From Gluconobacter cerinus (GTDB taxonomy: Bacteria; Pseudomonadota; Alphaproteobacteria; Acetobacterales; Acetobacteraceae), in the NCBI RefSeq assembly GCF_002723935.1, contig NZ_BEWM01000004.1:62001-126000 (forward strand): a stretch of 64,000 nucleotides of DNA, in the 5' to 3' direction. Positions 35,375-43,505 of this stretch are shown here, piece by piece (the stretch's first letter is position 1; the number at the start of each line of letters is the position of its first letter). A program made the translations under genes and the position numbers. Under the pieces are notes generated by a model. The model worked only from the letters and a program-made list of their open reading frames with translations, was not told the DNA's origin and searched no databases.

Positions 35375-36298
35375 TCAATAGGTCCTTGTTTTACGTTCGA
35401 GAACACGGCGGCCGAAGAGGCTGGCGGCCAGATCGGTCATGAGCAGGGCGGTTTTTGCGCGGACATCCAGGAAGGGGTTGAGTTCCGCCAGATCCAGCGA
35501 CGTCACGAGGCCACTGTCGTGAAGAATTTCCATGATGAGGTGTGCTTCGCGGAATGTTGCCCCGCCGCACACCGTCGTGCCAACGGCAGGAGCAATGTCC
35601 GGATCAAGGAAATCGACATCAAGGCTCACATGCAGGCGCCCGTTGGCAGCCCGGACGCGGTCCAGAAAGCTGTTAAGCGGAGCGACAATTCCCTGTTCGT
35701 CGATCGCGCGCATGTCGAAAACTGTAATCCCGATTTCCGCTACATGGCGTTTTTCAGCCTGATCGACCGAACGGATACCCATCATGCACATGTTGCGGGG
35801 ATCAACGGGGGCGGCAGGAGCTGGGAAGCCCTCGAAACCCGACTGACCTGTGAAGTAAGCGACAGGTGTGCCGTGCAGATTACCGCTGGTCGTCGTGTGA
35901 AGGGTGTGCAGATCTGTATGTGCGTCCAGCCACAGGACGAACTGCGGCTGATCCAGATCCTGTGAGTGACGTGCGACACCGGAGACTGTTCCGGCTGACA
36001 TGGAATGATCGCCACCTAGGAAGATAGGAAAGTCGCAGGCTTTGGCCATTTCATAGGCCCGCTCGCCCACACTTTTGGTCCAGGCGATGATCGCATCCAG
36101 ATTACGCACAGCGGGATTGGAATGGCTTACGTCTGGCATTTCTGTAGGCACGGCATCTCCCACATCCGTTACGGTCCATCCAAGGTCCTGCAGGATCTCT
36201 GGAAGACCGGCTATGCGGAAGGCTGTCGGGCCCATAATGCATCCTCTTTCGGATGTTCCACTTTGCGTGGGAACACCCAGGATCTGACACGTCTTCAT
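35375..36298 (-). CDS. rocF: Arginase
   Basis: A 307-residue manganese enzyme splitting L-arginine to L-ornithine and urea. The metal-ligand motifs are GGDHSMSAGTVSG near residue 105, WLDAHTDLHT near 128, and SLDVDFLDPDIAPAVGT near 230, followed by GGATFREAHLIME. The SGNLHGTP stretch after the second motif is the arginase substrate loop, which separates it from agmatinase. ATG 36298 has AAGGAG about six bases upstream. Placed between the ABC ATPase and ornithine cyclodeaminase genes, it converts arginine released from the opine; the urea can go to the neighbouring urease. Confidence 0.94.
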   Translation of the reverse strand: MKTCQILGVPTQSGTSERGCIMGPTAFRIAGLPEILQDLGWTVTDVGDAVPTEMPDVSHSNPAVRNLDAIIAWTKSVGERAYEMAKACDFPIFLGGDHSMSAGTVSGVARHSQDLDQPQFVLWLDAHTDLHTLHTTTSGNLHGTPVAYFTGQSGFEGFPAPAAPVDPRNMCMMGIRSVDQAEKRHVAEIGITVFDMRAIDEQGIVAPLNSFLDRVRAANGRLHVSLDVDFLDPDIAPAVGTTVCGGATFREAHLIMEILHDSGLVTSLDLAELNPFLDVRAKTALLMTDLAASLFGRRVLERKTRTY

Positions 36299-36361
36299 CT
36301 CAACTCCTTTCCGACACACGGTCTACTGACCGCATGATGTGCTGTATTCTGTTACAGGGCA

Positions 36362-37168
36362 TCAGCCCGGCCGGGAGAAATGGCTGATAAATCTGTCAAA
36401 GCTCTCATCCATTCCACCTTTGAACAAGTCTTGCGGGCTTCCCTGGGCTCGAACGGTGCCTTTTTCCAGGAAAACGATCCGGCTTGAAACATCCCGTGCA
36501 AAGGCCATTTCATGCGTCACAATGAGCATGGTTCGGCCTTCTGACGCCAGATCCCGCATGACTTTCAGGACTTCACCCACCAGTTCCGGGTCCAGTGCGG
36601 AGGTCGGTTCGTCGAACAGCAGGACACGCGGGCGCATGACAATGGCGCGCGCAATCGCTACACGCTGCTGCTGGCCGCCAGAAAGCTGGGACGGGTAATA
36701 CTCTGCCCTGTTCAGCATCCCGACGCGGGCCAATGTTTTTTCAGCTTCATCACGGACTTCATAGCGGTTTCGCCCCTGAACGTGGATCGGGCCTTCCATA
36801 ACATTCTGTAAAACCGTTCGGTGGCTCCACAGGCAAAAATTCTGGAAAACCATACCAACCTGCGATCGCAGGCGATTGACCTGCCGCGCGTCAGCAATGT
36901 GCTGCTCGCCTCTTTTGAGCCGGAAACGAATATCCTCACCCAAAATATTAAGAGCGCCGCCTGAGGGAACCTCCAGAAGGTTCAGACAACGGAGGAAAGT
37001 CGATTTACCTGAACCTGACGCCCCCAGAATGGAAATGACCTCCCCTTCGTGGGCTTCCAGATCAATTCCTTGAAGGACGTCTAAAACGCCGTAGCGCTTC
37101 GTTAATCCGACGGCTTTGATAACGGTTGCGCCGGGCAGCGGGGCTGTTTCTTGCGGGAACGGTTCCAT
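36362..37168 (-). CDS. ABC importer ATPase, polar amino acid/opine type (OccP/HisP-like)
   Basis: A 268-residue ATPase with Walker [10 protein letters not shown] near residue 50, Q-loop [12 protein letters not shown], signature [14 protein letters not shown] and Walker [16 protein letters not shown]. The insert [20 protein letters not shown] before the Q-loop is typical of the HisP/OccP subgroup for basic amino acids and opines. The first about 15 residues look like an extension, and an internal start cannot be ruled out. Works with the two permeases directly upstream and the binding protein at 41619. Confidence 0.92.
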   Translation of the reverse strand: MEPFPQETAPLPGATVIKAVGLTKRYGVLDVLQGIDLEAHEGEVISILGASGSGKSTFLRCLNLLEVPSGGALNILGEDIRFRLKRGEQHIADARQVNRLRSQVGMVFQNFCLWSHRTVLQNVMEGPIHVQGRNRYEVRDEAEKTLARVGMLNRAEYYPSQLSGGQQQRVAIARAIVMRPRVLLFDEPTSALDPELVGEVLKVMRDLASEGRTMLIVTHEMAFARDVSSRIVFLEKGTVRAQGSPQDLFKGGMDESFDRFISHFSRPG

Positions 37169-37198
37169 GAAAACTCCGGAAAAGACGGCTTGTCTGGG

Positions 37199-37882
37199 TC
37201 AGACCCGGCGACTGGGGTTAAGATGGCCTTCAAGCATATGGACGCAGGTGGCGATCACAAAGGTCATCGCAAGGTAGATCAGGCCCGCAACAGTGAAGAT
37301 TTCTTCCGAACGGTAGGTCTTTGAAACCAGTCTGTAGGCGAGACCGGTGACGTCCATCAGCGTGATCACGCTGGCCAACGATGTAGCCTTGAGCAGCAGG
37401 ATAGCTTCGTTCCCGTAATTGGCCAGTCCATATCGCAGAGCTTGCGGCCAGATAACTCTGCGGCGCAGAAGAAGCCCTGCCATCCCGATCGCACGTCCGG
37501 CTTCGATTTCACGTTCAGGAACCGCCGCGATAGCTCCACGGATAATTTCTGCCCCATACGCTGATGTGTTGAGCGAAAGGGCCAGAATGGCACACCAGTA
37601 AGCCTGCGCCAGAAGAGGCCATGCAAAGGAAGAGCGGAGAAAGCTTATCTGTCCGAACCCGTAATAAATAACAAAGATCTGCACCAGCAGGGGCGTTCCT
37701 TGAAAGAGCATGACATAAAGGCGTGAAAACCAGCGCGCGGGAGCAAAGGCGCTTTCTGCTAATGTCGCTATGCAAGCAGCTAGAACAAATCCGGTGCAGA
37801 GTGCCGTTGTCGCCAGTTGCAGCGTAAGCGGAACGCCTGCGAGAAGCGTTTTGAGTGTTTCGAAGAGAAAGGACCAATCCAT
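37199..37882 (-). CDS. ABC importer permease (OccM/HisM-like)
   Basis: A 227-residue permease with about five helices. Start set at ATG 37882 (MDWSFLFETLKTLLAGVPLT), one base after the stop of the upstream permease gene; the open frame upstream of this start overlaps that gene and is not coding. The EAA loop is EIEAGRAIGMAGLLLRRRVI near residue 150. LNTSAYGAEIIRGAIAAVP before it is typical of amino acid and opine permeases. Pairs with the next permease to form the membrane channel. Confidence 0.92.
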   Translation of the reverse strand: MDWSFLFETLKTLLAGVPLTLQLATTALCTGFVLAACIATLAESAFAPARWFSRLYVMLFQGTPLLVQIFVIYYGFGQISFLRSSFAWPLLAQAYWCAILALSLNTSAYGAEIIRGAIAAVPEREIEAGRAIGMAGLLLRRRVIWPQALRYGLANYGNEAILLLKATSLASVITLMDVTGLAYRLVSKTYRSEEIFTVAGLIYLAMTFVIATCVHMLEGHLNPSRRV

Positions 37883-37883
37883 C

Positions 37884-38597
37884 TTATCGGCCCCAGCAGC
37901 GGGAAAAGCGCTTTTCGACGGCCCTGATGCCGAGAGCCGTCGTCTGCCCCATGATGAGATAGACGAGGGCCGCCACCCCATAAAACAATAAAGGCTGCCG
38001 TGTTGCGCCGGATGCAATCGTGGATTGTCGGAGAAGTTCTACAAGTCCGATGATGGACAGAAGAGCTGTTTCCTTCAAAACGGACTGCCAGATATTGCCA
38101 AGAGCCGGGAGCGCAAATCGGAGTGTCTGAGGAGCTATGATGCGCCTAAGTAAGACAGTAGACGACATCCCACAGGCCTTGCCTGCTTCGATTTGCCCAC
38201 GTTCCAGACGACAATATGCACTGCGAAAAGCTTCCGTCTGATAGGCGCCGGAAACCAGAGCGATGGCAACGACCCCGATGACGAACGACGGGAGTGAAAA
38301 GAAACCGGGGAAGCCTGCCAGATGCATTAGATGCGTCAGGGCAAGTGATCCCCCAAAATAGAAAAGGTAGACGACCAGAATTTCCGGAATGCCGCGGAAC
38401 AGGGTTGTGTAGAATGTTCCTATCCAACGCAGAGCATGGTTTGGGGCAAGTTTTAGAGCTGCGCCGACAGTCCCGAGAAGACTGCCGAGTGCGAAGCTGC
38501 ACACTGCTGCTGCCAGTGTCAGACCCGCAGCTAACAGCAGAAGTTTCCCCCAACCGTCTGGGCCAAACCCGACGAGAGCCAGACTTTGTGTGTTCAT
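37884..38597 (-). CDS. ABC importer permease (OccQ/HisQ-like)
   Basis: A 237-residue permease, heterodimer partner of the one downstream. GIPEILVVYLFYFGGSLAL near residue 70 and the EAA loop QIEAGKACGMSSTVLLRRII near 140 are the recognised segments; ALVSGAYQTEAFRSAY precedes it. The start overlaps the last bases of the FAD oxidase gene (ATGA-type junction), supporting co-translation of oxidase and transporter. Confidence 0.92.
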   Translation of the reverse strand: MNTQSLALVGFGPDGWGKLLLLAAGLTLAAAVCSFALGSLLGTVGAALKLAPNHALRWIGTFYTTLFRGIPEILVVYLFYFGGSLALTHLMHLAGFPGFFSLPSFVIGVVAIALVSGAYQTEAFRSAYCRLERGQIEAGKACGMSSTVLLRRIIAPQTLRFALPALGNIWQSVLKETALLSIIGLVELLRQSTIASGATRQPLLFYGVAALVYLIMGQTTALGIRAVEKRFSRCWGR

Positions 38598-39742
38598 CCT
38601 GCCCCTCCCGTATTAAAGCGAGCACAGGAAAACGGCGTCAGAAGCGGATCAACCTTTCCGCTGACAAGCGATCGGCTGACGACATGGCCAACGGCTGGGG
38701 CAAGCTGGAAGCCATGACCGCAGAACCCGAAGACATTCCAGAAATCTGACGTGTTTTTGCCTGGCCCTATGAAGGGAATTCCATCAGGCGTGGAGCCTTC
38801 GAGCCCGGTCCATGTGCGCAGGACTGGCACGTGCGCCAGCCCGGGAAAGGCTTCCAGAGTAGCCGCGGCACCCTGCGTCATCCGGTCCATCACGGTGAAG
38901 GAGGTATCATGGTCCGCGCAGGGCTTTCCAAGAATTCCTCCTCCGATCACCAGCGATCCGACGGCGCTCTGCTTGAACGATAGCGGACGGTCAATCCCGA
39001 TCACAACGGGTTCCAGAAAGGGTTGCGTCCGCGCCGTAACCATCATGGAGGGGGCAACGACTTTCAGGGGGAGTGTCTGTCCAGCCATGGCTGCGATCTG
39101 TGCTCCCCAAGCCCCGGCGCAGTTAATGAGAACGCCAGTTCCATACGCACCTGATGAGGTTTCAATAGCCCATCCGCCGCCGGGTGCCCGATCCAGCCCC
39201 AGAACACGGCAGTTTTCGACAATCTGTGCACCCGCGGCGATAGCTGCCTCTCTAAAGGCACGGGTACTTGCCGCCGGATTTGCGTGTCCGTCGCCCCTCG
39301 ATACGAGGCCCCCTAGGGCTTTGTCTGTAAGGCCGGGTAGCATCTGTCGGACGTCTTTTGCTGACAGGAGTTCCTCTGCGCCTAATCCACGTTCTTTCAT
39401 GTCCTGAGCGCGGTTATACGTCCAGGAAAGCTCCGCCTCATCAAGTGCGACGGCAATTTGACCAACTCCAAGGCGGACTTCACAGGACGCTGCGGCGTCT
39501 TGTCCGACGAGCTGGTCAAGATGTTTCCAGTGGTGCATGGCCAGTTCGGAAAGAGGGTATTCCCGCCAATCGCGCATCAAAGTCCGCAAGCCCCCGGCAT
39601 TGACGCTGGACGCATGGCGCCCTGCGATATTCTTATCGAGTAGCGTCACGTTCCAGCCCGCTCTGGCCAGGAACAGCGCAATCGAACAGCCTTGAAGTCC
39701 GGCGCCAATTATAAGCGCGGTTTCATTCTGCCGGAACATCAA
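38594..39742 (-). CDS. ooxB: Opine oxidase beta-type subunit (FAD, DAO fold)
   Basis: A 382-residue flavoprotein. FAD-binding IIGAGLQGCSIALFLARAGW (residues 11-30) with TLLDKN after it, then HASSVNAGGLR, and a C-terminal GLEGSTPDGIPFIG and NVFGFCGHGFQLAPAVG. This matches the catalytic beta subunit of octopine/nopaline oxidases and of related proline or hydroxyproline dehydrogenases. With the two adjacent genes it would form a membrane-associated enzyme that cleaves the secondary amine of an opine to arginine plus a keto acid. The choice of opine over proline rests on the arginase and ornithine cyclodeaminase genes in the same operon. Confidence 0.85.
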   Translation of the reverse strand: MMFRQNETALIIGAGLQGCSIALFLARAGWNVTLLDKNIAGRHASSVNAGGLRTLMRDWREYPLSELAMHHWKHLDQLVGQDAAASCEVRLGVGQIAVALDEAELSWTYNRAQDMKERGLGAEELLSAKDVRQMLPGLTDKALGGLVSRGDGHANPAASTRAFREAAIAAGAQIVENCRVLGLDRAPGGGWAIETSSGAYGTGVLINCAGAWGAQIAAMAGQTLPLKVVAPSMMVTARTQPFLEPVVIGIDRPLSFKQSAVGSLVIGGGILGKPCADHDTSFTVMDRMTQGAAATLEAFPGLAHVPVLRTWTGLEGSTPDGIPFIGPGKNTSDFWNVFGFCGHGFQLAPAVGHVVSRSLVSGKVDPLLTPFSCARFNTGGAG

Positions 39743-41234
39743 CCGTCTCCTCTACGCCATGTTCGGGCTTGTCTTCGAGTGTCAGGCGTATGGTGGCTCT
39801 GGGGTCAAGGCCAGACAGGTTTGCTATTGCACCTAATGGTATGGGACGGATTGGGGGGCGTCCTCTGAACGTGGGTGGACAGGCGGTAGCGTGAGTATGT
39901 TCCTGAAGCAGGCGGGCGGCTGTCACCATGCAACTGCGTCCCTGACATGGACCCATACCACAACGCGTTTCACCGCGTAGCGCATCCATGTTTCTGAAAC
40001 CGGAGCGTATCTTCTCCCGTAGATTTCCAGCTGTCAGTTCCTCGCAACGGCAGACAATCGTGTCGTTCTCTGGAAGGGCACGAGACAGACCGGGTGGAAA
40101 CACAGCATCCAGAAACGGTCGTACTGAGAGGGACTTTCTGACGGAACGAACAGCCTTGCTGCATGGTCCTGTTCCCCGACCCAGATCAGCCAGGATAGAT
40201 TGGGCTGCCAGTCTGCCGTGCGCCATTGCGGCATCTGCCCCTCCGATCCTTCGGGCATCCCCCGTGACGCGAATGACGCAACGTCCGGCATACAGTTCTG
40301 GCGGGAGAGACGAGGCTGTCTGGCCGTCAAAGGTTGTATCCGGGCGCCAGCTTGCATTCGCTTCGTCCCACTGAAGGCGAAGTCCCGCGCTATTGGGTAT
40401 ATCGATGGATGGCACAATGCCGTCATGGACGATCAGCAGGTCGCAGGCTTGCGTTTGCTGTCTGCCGTTCGCGGTAAAACTGATTGCTTCGACTTTCCGG
40501 TGTCCATGTGCGGCAAGGTCCTTCAGTCCTGTCACAGACTTCACACCCGCAGCTTTCAAACGCGCAACCCATCCGAGCCCCTTTATGAGGGGAAGTAGGC
40601 CACCCGGCCGCAGATGGCTCACGCCGGAAAGCGCATCAGCAAAGCGATCAGTACGGCCAATCAATGCTGGTTTGATGCCCAGTTGATGCAACTGGTTTGC
40701 CAATAACAGCAACAAAGGGCCTGTGCCAGCAAGGACAACGTTGCCGGTAGGTTTGAGGTGTCCTGCCTTCAGAAGTGTCTGGACGGCCCCAGCTGTCATG
40801 ACGCCGGGTAGCGTCCATCCCGGGAATGGGACGGGCCGTTCCATAGCGCCGTGAGCCAGAAGAACCTGACGTCCTCGCACATAGCCAGCATTTATGCCCT
40901 GTAACCAGCCGACGGTTCCGTCAGGCCGCACTTCCCACACGGTTGTCTGGGGGCGATAGTCAATCCCACGGAATGTCCGGAAGCGCTGGATCAGCTCAGC
41001 GCCCGCTTTATAGGCTGGTCCGAGGGCGTCCAATAGCGTTTGTCCTGATGGGCTACTGTCGCGCAGATTAGCCTCAAGGTTACGGAAAATCTGGCCGCCT
41101 GGGGTCGGCTGCATGTCCAGAACAATGACGGAGCAGCCCGCCTGAACAAGCTCGACAGCCGCCGTCATTCCGGCAGGGCCGCACCCAACGATGATAACGT
41201 CTGCGTCGTACGGAGGAATGTTGTCTTGTGTCAT
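39723..41234 (-). CDS. ooxA: Opine oxidase alpha-type subunit (FAD/NAD-binding, BFD-like iron-sulfur domain)
   Basis: A 503-residue protein with two Rossmann folds: VGCGPAGMTAAVELVQAG (residues 16-33) and VVLAGTGPLLLLLANQLHQL near 160. Near residue 390 begins a bacterioferritin-associated-ferredoxin-like domain, CRCEELTAGNLREKI then RCGMGPCQGRSC, giving the four Cys for a [2Fe-2S] cluster. This is the OoxA/NoxA architecture, also seen in HcnB and in hydroxyproline dehydrogenase subunits. It transfers electrons from the OoxB flavin towards the respiratory chain. It overlaps the small iron-sulfur subunit gene by four bases and the ooxB gene by 20. Confidence 0.86.
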   Translation of the reverse strand: MTQDNIPPYDADVIIVGCGPAGMTAAVELVQAGCSVIVLDMQPTPGGQIFRNLEANLRDSSPSGQTLLDALGPAYKAGAELIQRFRTFRGIDYRPQTTVWEVRPDGTVGWLQGINAGYVRGRQVLLAHGAMERPVPFPGWTLPGVMTAGAVQTLLKAGHLKPTGNVVLAGTGPLLLLLANQLHQLGIKPALIGRTDRFADALSGVSHLRPGGLLPLIKGLGWVARLKAAGVKSVTGLKDLAAHGHRKVEAISFTANGRQQTQACDLLIVHDGIVPSIDIPNSAGLRLQWDEANASWRPDTTFDGQTASSLPPELYAGRCVIRVTGDARRIGGADAAMAHGRLAAQSILADLGRGTGPCSKAVRSVRKSLSVRPFLDAVFPPGLSRALPENDTIVCRCEELTAGNLREKIRSGFRNMDALRGETRCGMGPCQGRSCMVTAARLLQEHTHATACPPTFRGRPPIRPIPLGAIANLSGLDPRATIRLTLEDKPEHGVEETVDVPAE

Positions 41235-41626
41235 ACTTCAGGGTGTTTCAAAGCCAGAGGCGCACCCAACTGACGGCGGATTTTCATGCCGTCACGTACG
41301 ACCGTCAGGCACGCCTGTTGATTGGCAATGCCGTCAATCTCCACAAGACATTCGAAGCAGTGTCCGATCATGCAGTACGGCAAACGCGGGGCACCGGAGA
41401 CAGGGTTCAGACGGTTATAGGGAACGCCTGTGCGGAGTATGCAGACGGCGACAGTATCACCTTGGCGAGCAATGATCGGTTGGTCATCCAGAAATAGAGT
41501 GATGGCGTCTGGGACCGGGCCGAGTGCGGCGAACAGCTTGAAACCTGTATCAGCAGAAAAGGATTGCTCAGCCGTATCCGGAGCAGATGTCTCGGGCGGC
41601 GAGACATGCGTTTTGATGTCATTCAT
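41231..41626 (-). CDS. ooxC: Small [2Fe-2S] subunit of opine oxidase (HcnA/SoxA-C like)
   Basis: A 131-residue protein with the plant-type ferredoxin loop adapted for three-subunit amine oxidases: LPYCMIGHCFECLVEIDG, with a fourth Cys in NQQACLTVV. The start is ATG 41626 (MNDIKTHVS), overlapping the binding-protein stop by eight bases; a longer frame upstream is the shadow of that gene. In Agrobacterium this small subunit was long unannotated in the octopine and nopaline systems. Its presence makes the three-subunit oxidase complete. Confidence 0.85.
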   Translation of the reverse strand: MNDIKTHVSPPETSAPDTAEQSFSADTGFKLFAALGPVPDAITLFLDDQPIIARQGDTVAVCILRTGVPYNRLNPVSGAPRLPYCMIGHCFECLVEIDGIANQQACLTVVRDGMKIRRQLGAPLALKHPEV

Positions 41627-42470
41627 GAATCGAAATATCCGTGCCGAACCATTTTTCAGAGAGCGCCTGATTGGTTCCATCGCTGTTGACGGATGTTAGA
41701 GCTGCGTTGAAGGCGCTGCGCAGGCTGTCATCATCTGGTCGGAACGCGATATTGGTCGTGTCTGATCCCAGTACGCCTCCAGAAAATGTAGGTCCGGTCA
41801 ACACGAGTGCGCCCTTGGGAGCCCCTTCAATCATCGTCTTGAAGGTCGTCACGTTGGCGATGGCAATGTCGATGCGGCCGGCCATTAACTCAAGCCCTAA
41901 CTGGTCGACGGAAGAGTATTCCATGACTTTCAAACCCGGCAGATAAGCCTCGGCAAATCCTGCGGCTGTCGAGCCTGTTTGAACGCCAAGCACTTTCCCT
42001 GCGAATGCAAGGTTCAGCTCTTCCAGTGCAGCTTTGGCATCTTGGGGAAAACGGGTCAGATCCAGAGGAATGCCAGCTCTGGGCAAATGGGTGAGGGCGC
42101 TCGTACCAGAGGTAAGAAATCCATTTGGAGCATGGGTGTAGGGGTGCGAAAATGAGACAATTTTACTGCGCTCATCTGTAATGCCCATGGAGGCAATGAT
42201 TGCGTCGTATTGCCCAACGCGCAGCCCGGGAATAAGGCCGTTCCAATCCTGTGTAACGATTTTACAGGTTGAATTCATTCGCTGACAGAGGGCCTTCACG
42301 AGATCCATTTCATAGCCAGCGTATGAGCCATCCGGCTTTGCAAACGCCCATGGTGGATAGGTCCCCTCCGTAGCGATTGTGATGTGGCGAGGATAATCTT
42401 CTGCGACGACAGACGGCGAACACGTCAGAAGCAGAAACGGAATAAGGAGACATGTCGCACGAACTGGCAT
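41619..42470 (-). CDS. Periplasmic opine/basic amino acid binding protein (OccT/NocT-like)
   Basis: A 283-residue solute-binding protein with a signal peptide (LLIPFLLLTCSPSVVA) cut near residue 23. The mature start ITIATEGTYPPWAFAKPDGS and YAGYEMDLVKALCQRMN match the cluster of lysine-arginine-ornithine and opine-binding proteins; SMGITDERSKIVSFS and GVQTGSTAAGFAE follow. The remainder has the two-lobe layout. It is the first gene of the operon, 122 bases from the divergent LysR gene. The stretch NGFLTSG in place of the RFVA-type segment of arginine binders hints at a specialised ligand, but ligand identity is inference. Confidence 0.9.
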   Translation of the reverse strand: MPVRATCLLIPFLLLTCSPSVVAEDYPRHITIATEGTYPPWAFAKPDGSYAGYEMDLVKALCQRMNSTCKIVTQDWNGLIPGLRVGQYDAIIASMGITDERSKIVSFSHPYTHAPNGFLTSGTSALTHLPRAGIPLDLTRFPQDAKAALEELNLAFAGKVLGVQTGSTAAGFAEAYLPGLKVMEYSSVDQLGLELMAGRIDIAIANVTTFKTMIEGAPKGALVLTGPTFSGGVLGSDTTNIAFRPDDDSLRSAFNAALTSVNSDGTNQALSEKWFGTDISIHE

Positions 42471-42563
42471 TCATGAAGTTTCCGCTAAAGGCGCGTCAGG
42501 AAAGGCTCACTGGATCGATTTAGAATTTTAAATGCGATATCGGAATATATTTCTTCTTGGCAG

Positions 42564-42588
42564 AAAGCATAAGCTGAGCTTACGCTTT
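42564..42588. promoter_or_regulatory. 25-bp imperfect palindrome, likely LysR operator
   Basis: The core TAAGCTGAGCTTA (42570-42582) is a T-N11-A LysR-type box with perfect five-base arms. Outer arms AAAGC (42564-42568) and GCTTT (42584-42588) extend it to 25 bases with one mismatched pair. It ends four bases before the LysR ATG, so binding would block that gene's translation start region as well as bridge to the opine operon promoter about 95 bases away. Confidence 0.7.
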
Positions 42589-42592
42589 AAGG

Positions 42593-43474
42593 ATGCAGTC
42601 GTATCGTATCCCTTCCTTGAACTGGCTTCGCGTTTTCGATGCCGCAGCGCGACATCAGAGTTTTGCCTCTGCAGGGCGTGAGCTGAACATGTCTGCCGCT
42701 GCCGTCAGTCAGCAGATCCTGGCGCTGGAAACCTATCTCAAGAAGCCGTTGTTTCTGAGAAGTGCCAACAAGGTTCGGCTTACGCTGGAAGGAAATGAGT
42801 TCCTGCCGACCGTGCAGGTTTCTCTTAGGGCTATTGAGGCGAAATCTGCGTCTTTGTTCCCTCGGCGTGAGCTTGAGCGTGTTTCGCTTGTTGCAAGTCA
42901 GCTTATGGCTCTGAGCTGGTTACCGCGGCGCCTATGTGCTTTTGAAAAAAAGCATCCATCCGTGCGCGTGGATCTGATCATCGAAGATGCGCAGAGGCAC
43001 CGGGAGCCAGACCTTGTCATCCGTTTTGATTATGCCATGTCCACGCGTGAGCATCCTGGCTGGTTAATGGGAATAAGCCATGTGGTGGTCGGCCAGCCGG
43101 AAGACGTAGATCGTATTACGACTGCAAACGCGGTAGCAGATTTCAAGCTCCTTGATGTGAGGTCACATGCGGTCGGGTGGAACACACTCTTGGCTCGTTA
43201 TCCCGGTGTTTTTGAAGACACGTCTTTAATGATTGAATCTGTGGACACAACGCCTCTTGCTCTCATGATGGTCAAGGAGCGGTCTTCTCTGGCTCTTGTT
43301 CCCTGGCCGGCGTCCCAAAATCTGGTTGAGGCTCTTGGGTTGGTTGTGTGCAGCGCTTTACCTGCGATCTCTGGGTTGGGAAATTACTATATCGAGCAGT
43401 TTTCTGGTCACGGCGTACGACCTGTCATTCGCGCGCTTTTTGAAGAGCTCCGAAAGTACAGCAATCCTACCTAA
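42593..43474 (+). CDS. LysR-family regulator of the opine operon (GcvA subgroup by N-terminus)
   Basis: A 293-residue regulator. The N-terminus IPSLNWLRVFDAAARHQSFA then AGRELNMSAAAVSQQILALE is the helix-turn-helix of the GcvA-like group; the effector domain follows from about residue 90. It is divergent from the binding-protein gene and 122 bases away. In Agrobacterium the regulators OccR and NocR are also LysR proteins but belong to a different subgroup, so the regulator appears to have been swapped. The ATG has only an AAGG immediately next to it and no well-spaced ribosome site. Confidence 0.9.
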   Translation: MQSYRIPSLNWLRVFDAAARHQSFASAGRELNMSAAAVSQQILALETYLKKPLFLRSANKVRLTLEGNEFLPTVQVSLRAIEAKSASLFPRRELERVSLVASQLMALSWLPRRLCAFEKKHPSVRVDLIIEDAQRHREPDLVIRFDYAMSTREHPGWLMGISHVVVGQPEDVDRITTANAVADFKLLDVRSHAVGWNTLLARYPGVFEDTSLMIESVDTTPLALMMVKERSSLALVPWPASQNLVEALGLVVCSALPAISGLGNYYIEQFSGHGVRPVIRALFEELRKYSNPT

Positions 43475-43483
43475 CGGTGAGAG

Positions 43484-43505
43484 GCCGTCACACCAAGTTG
43501 ACGGC
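43484..43505 (+). terminator. Hairpin after LysR gene
   Basis: GCCGTCA (43484-43490) pairs with TGACGGC (43499-43505) across an eight-base loop, ten bases after the stop. A weak T-rich stretch follows. Confidence 0.55.

Noticed and set aside
38594-41626. Annotating the three-subunit oxidase as hydrogen cyanide synthase (HcnABC)
   Set aside because: Same architecture, but the arginase, ornithine cyclodeaminase and opine-type importer genes in the operon favour opine oxidase.
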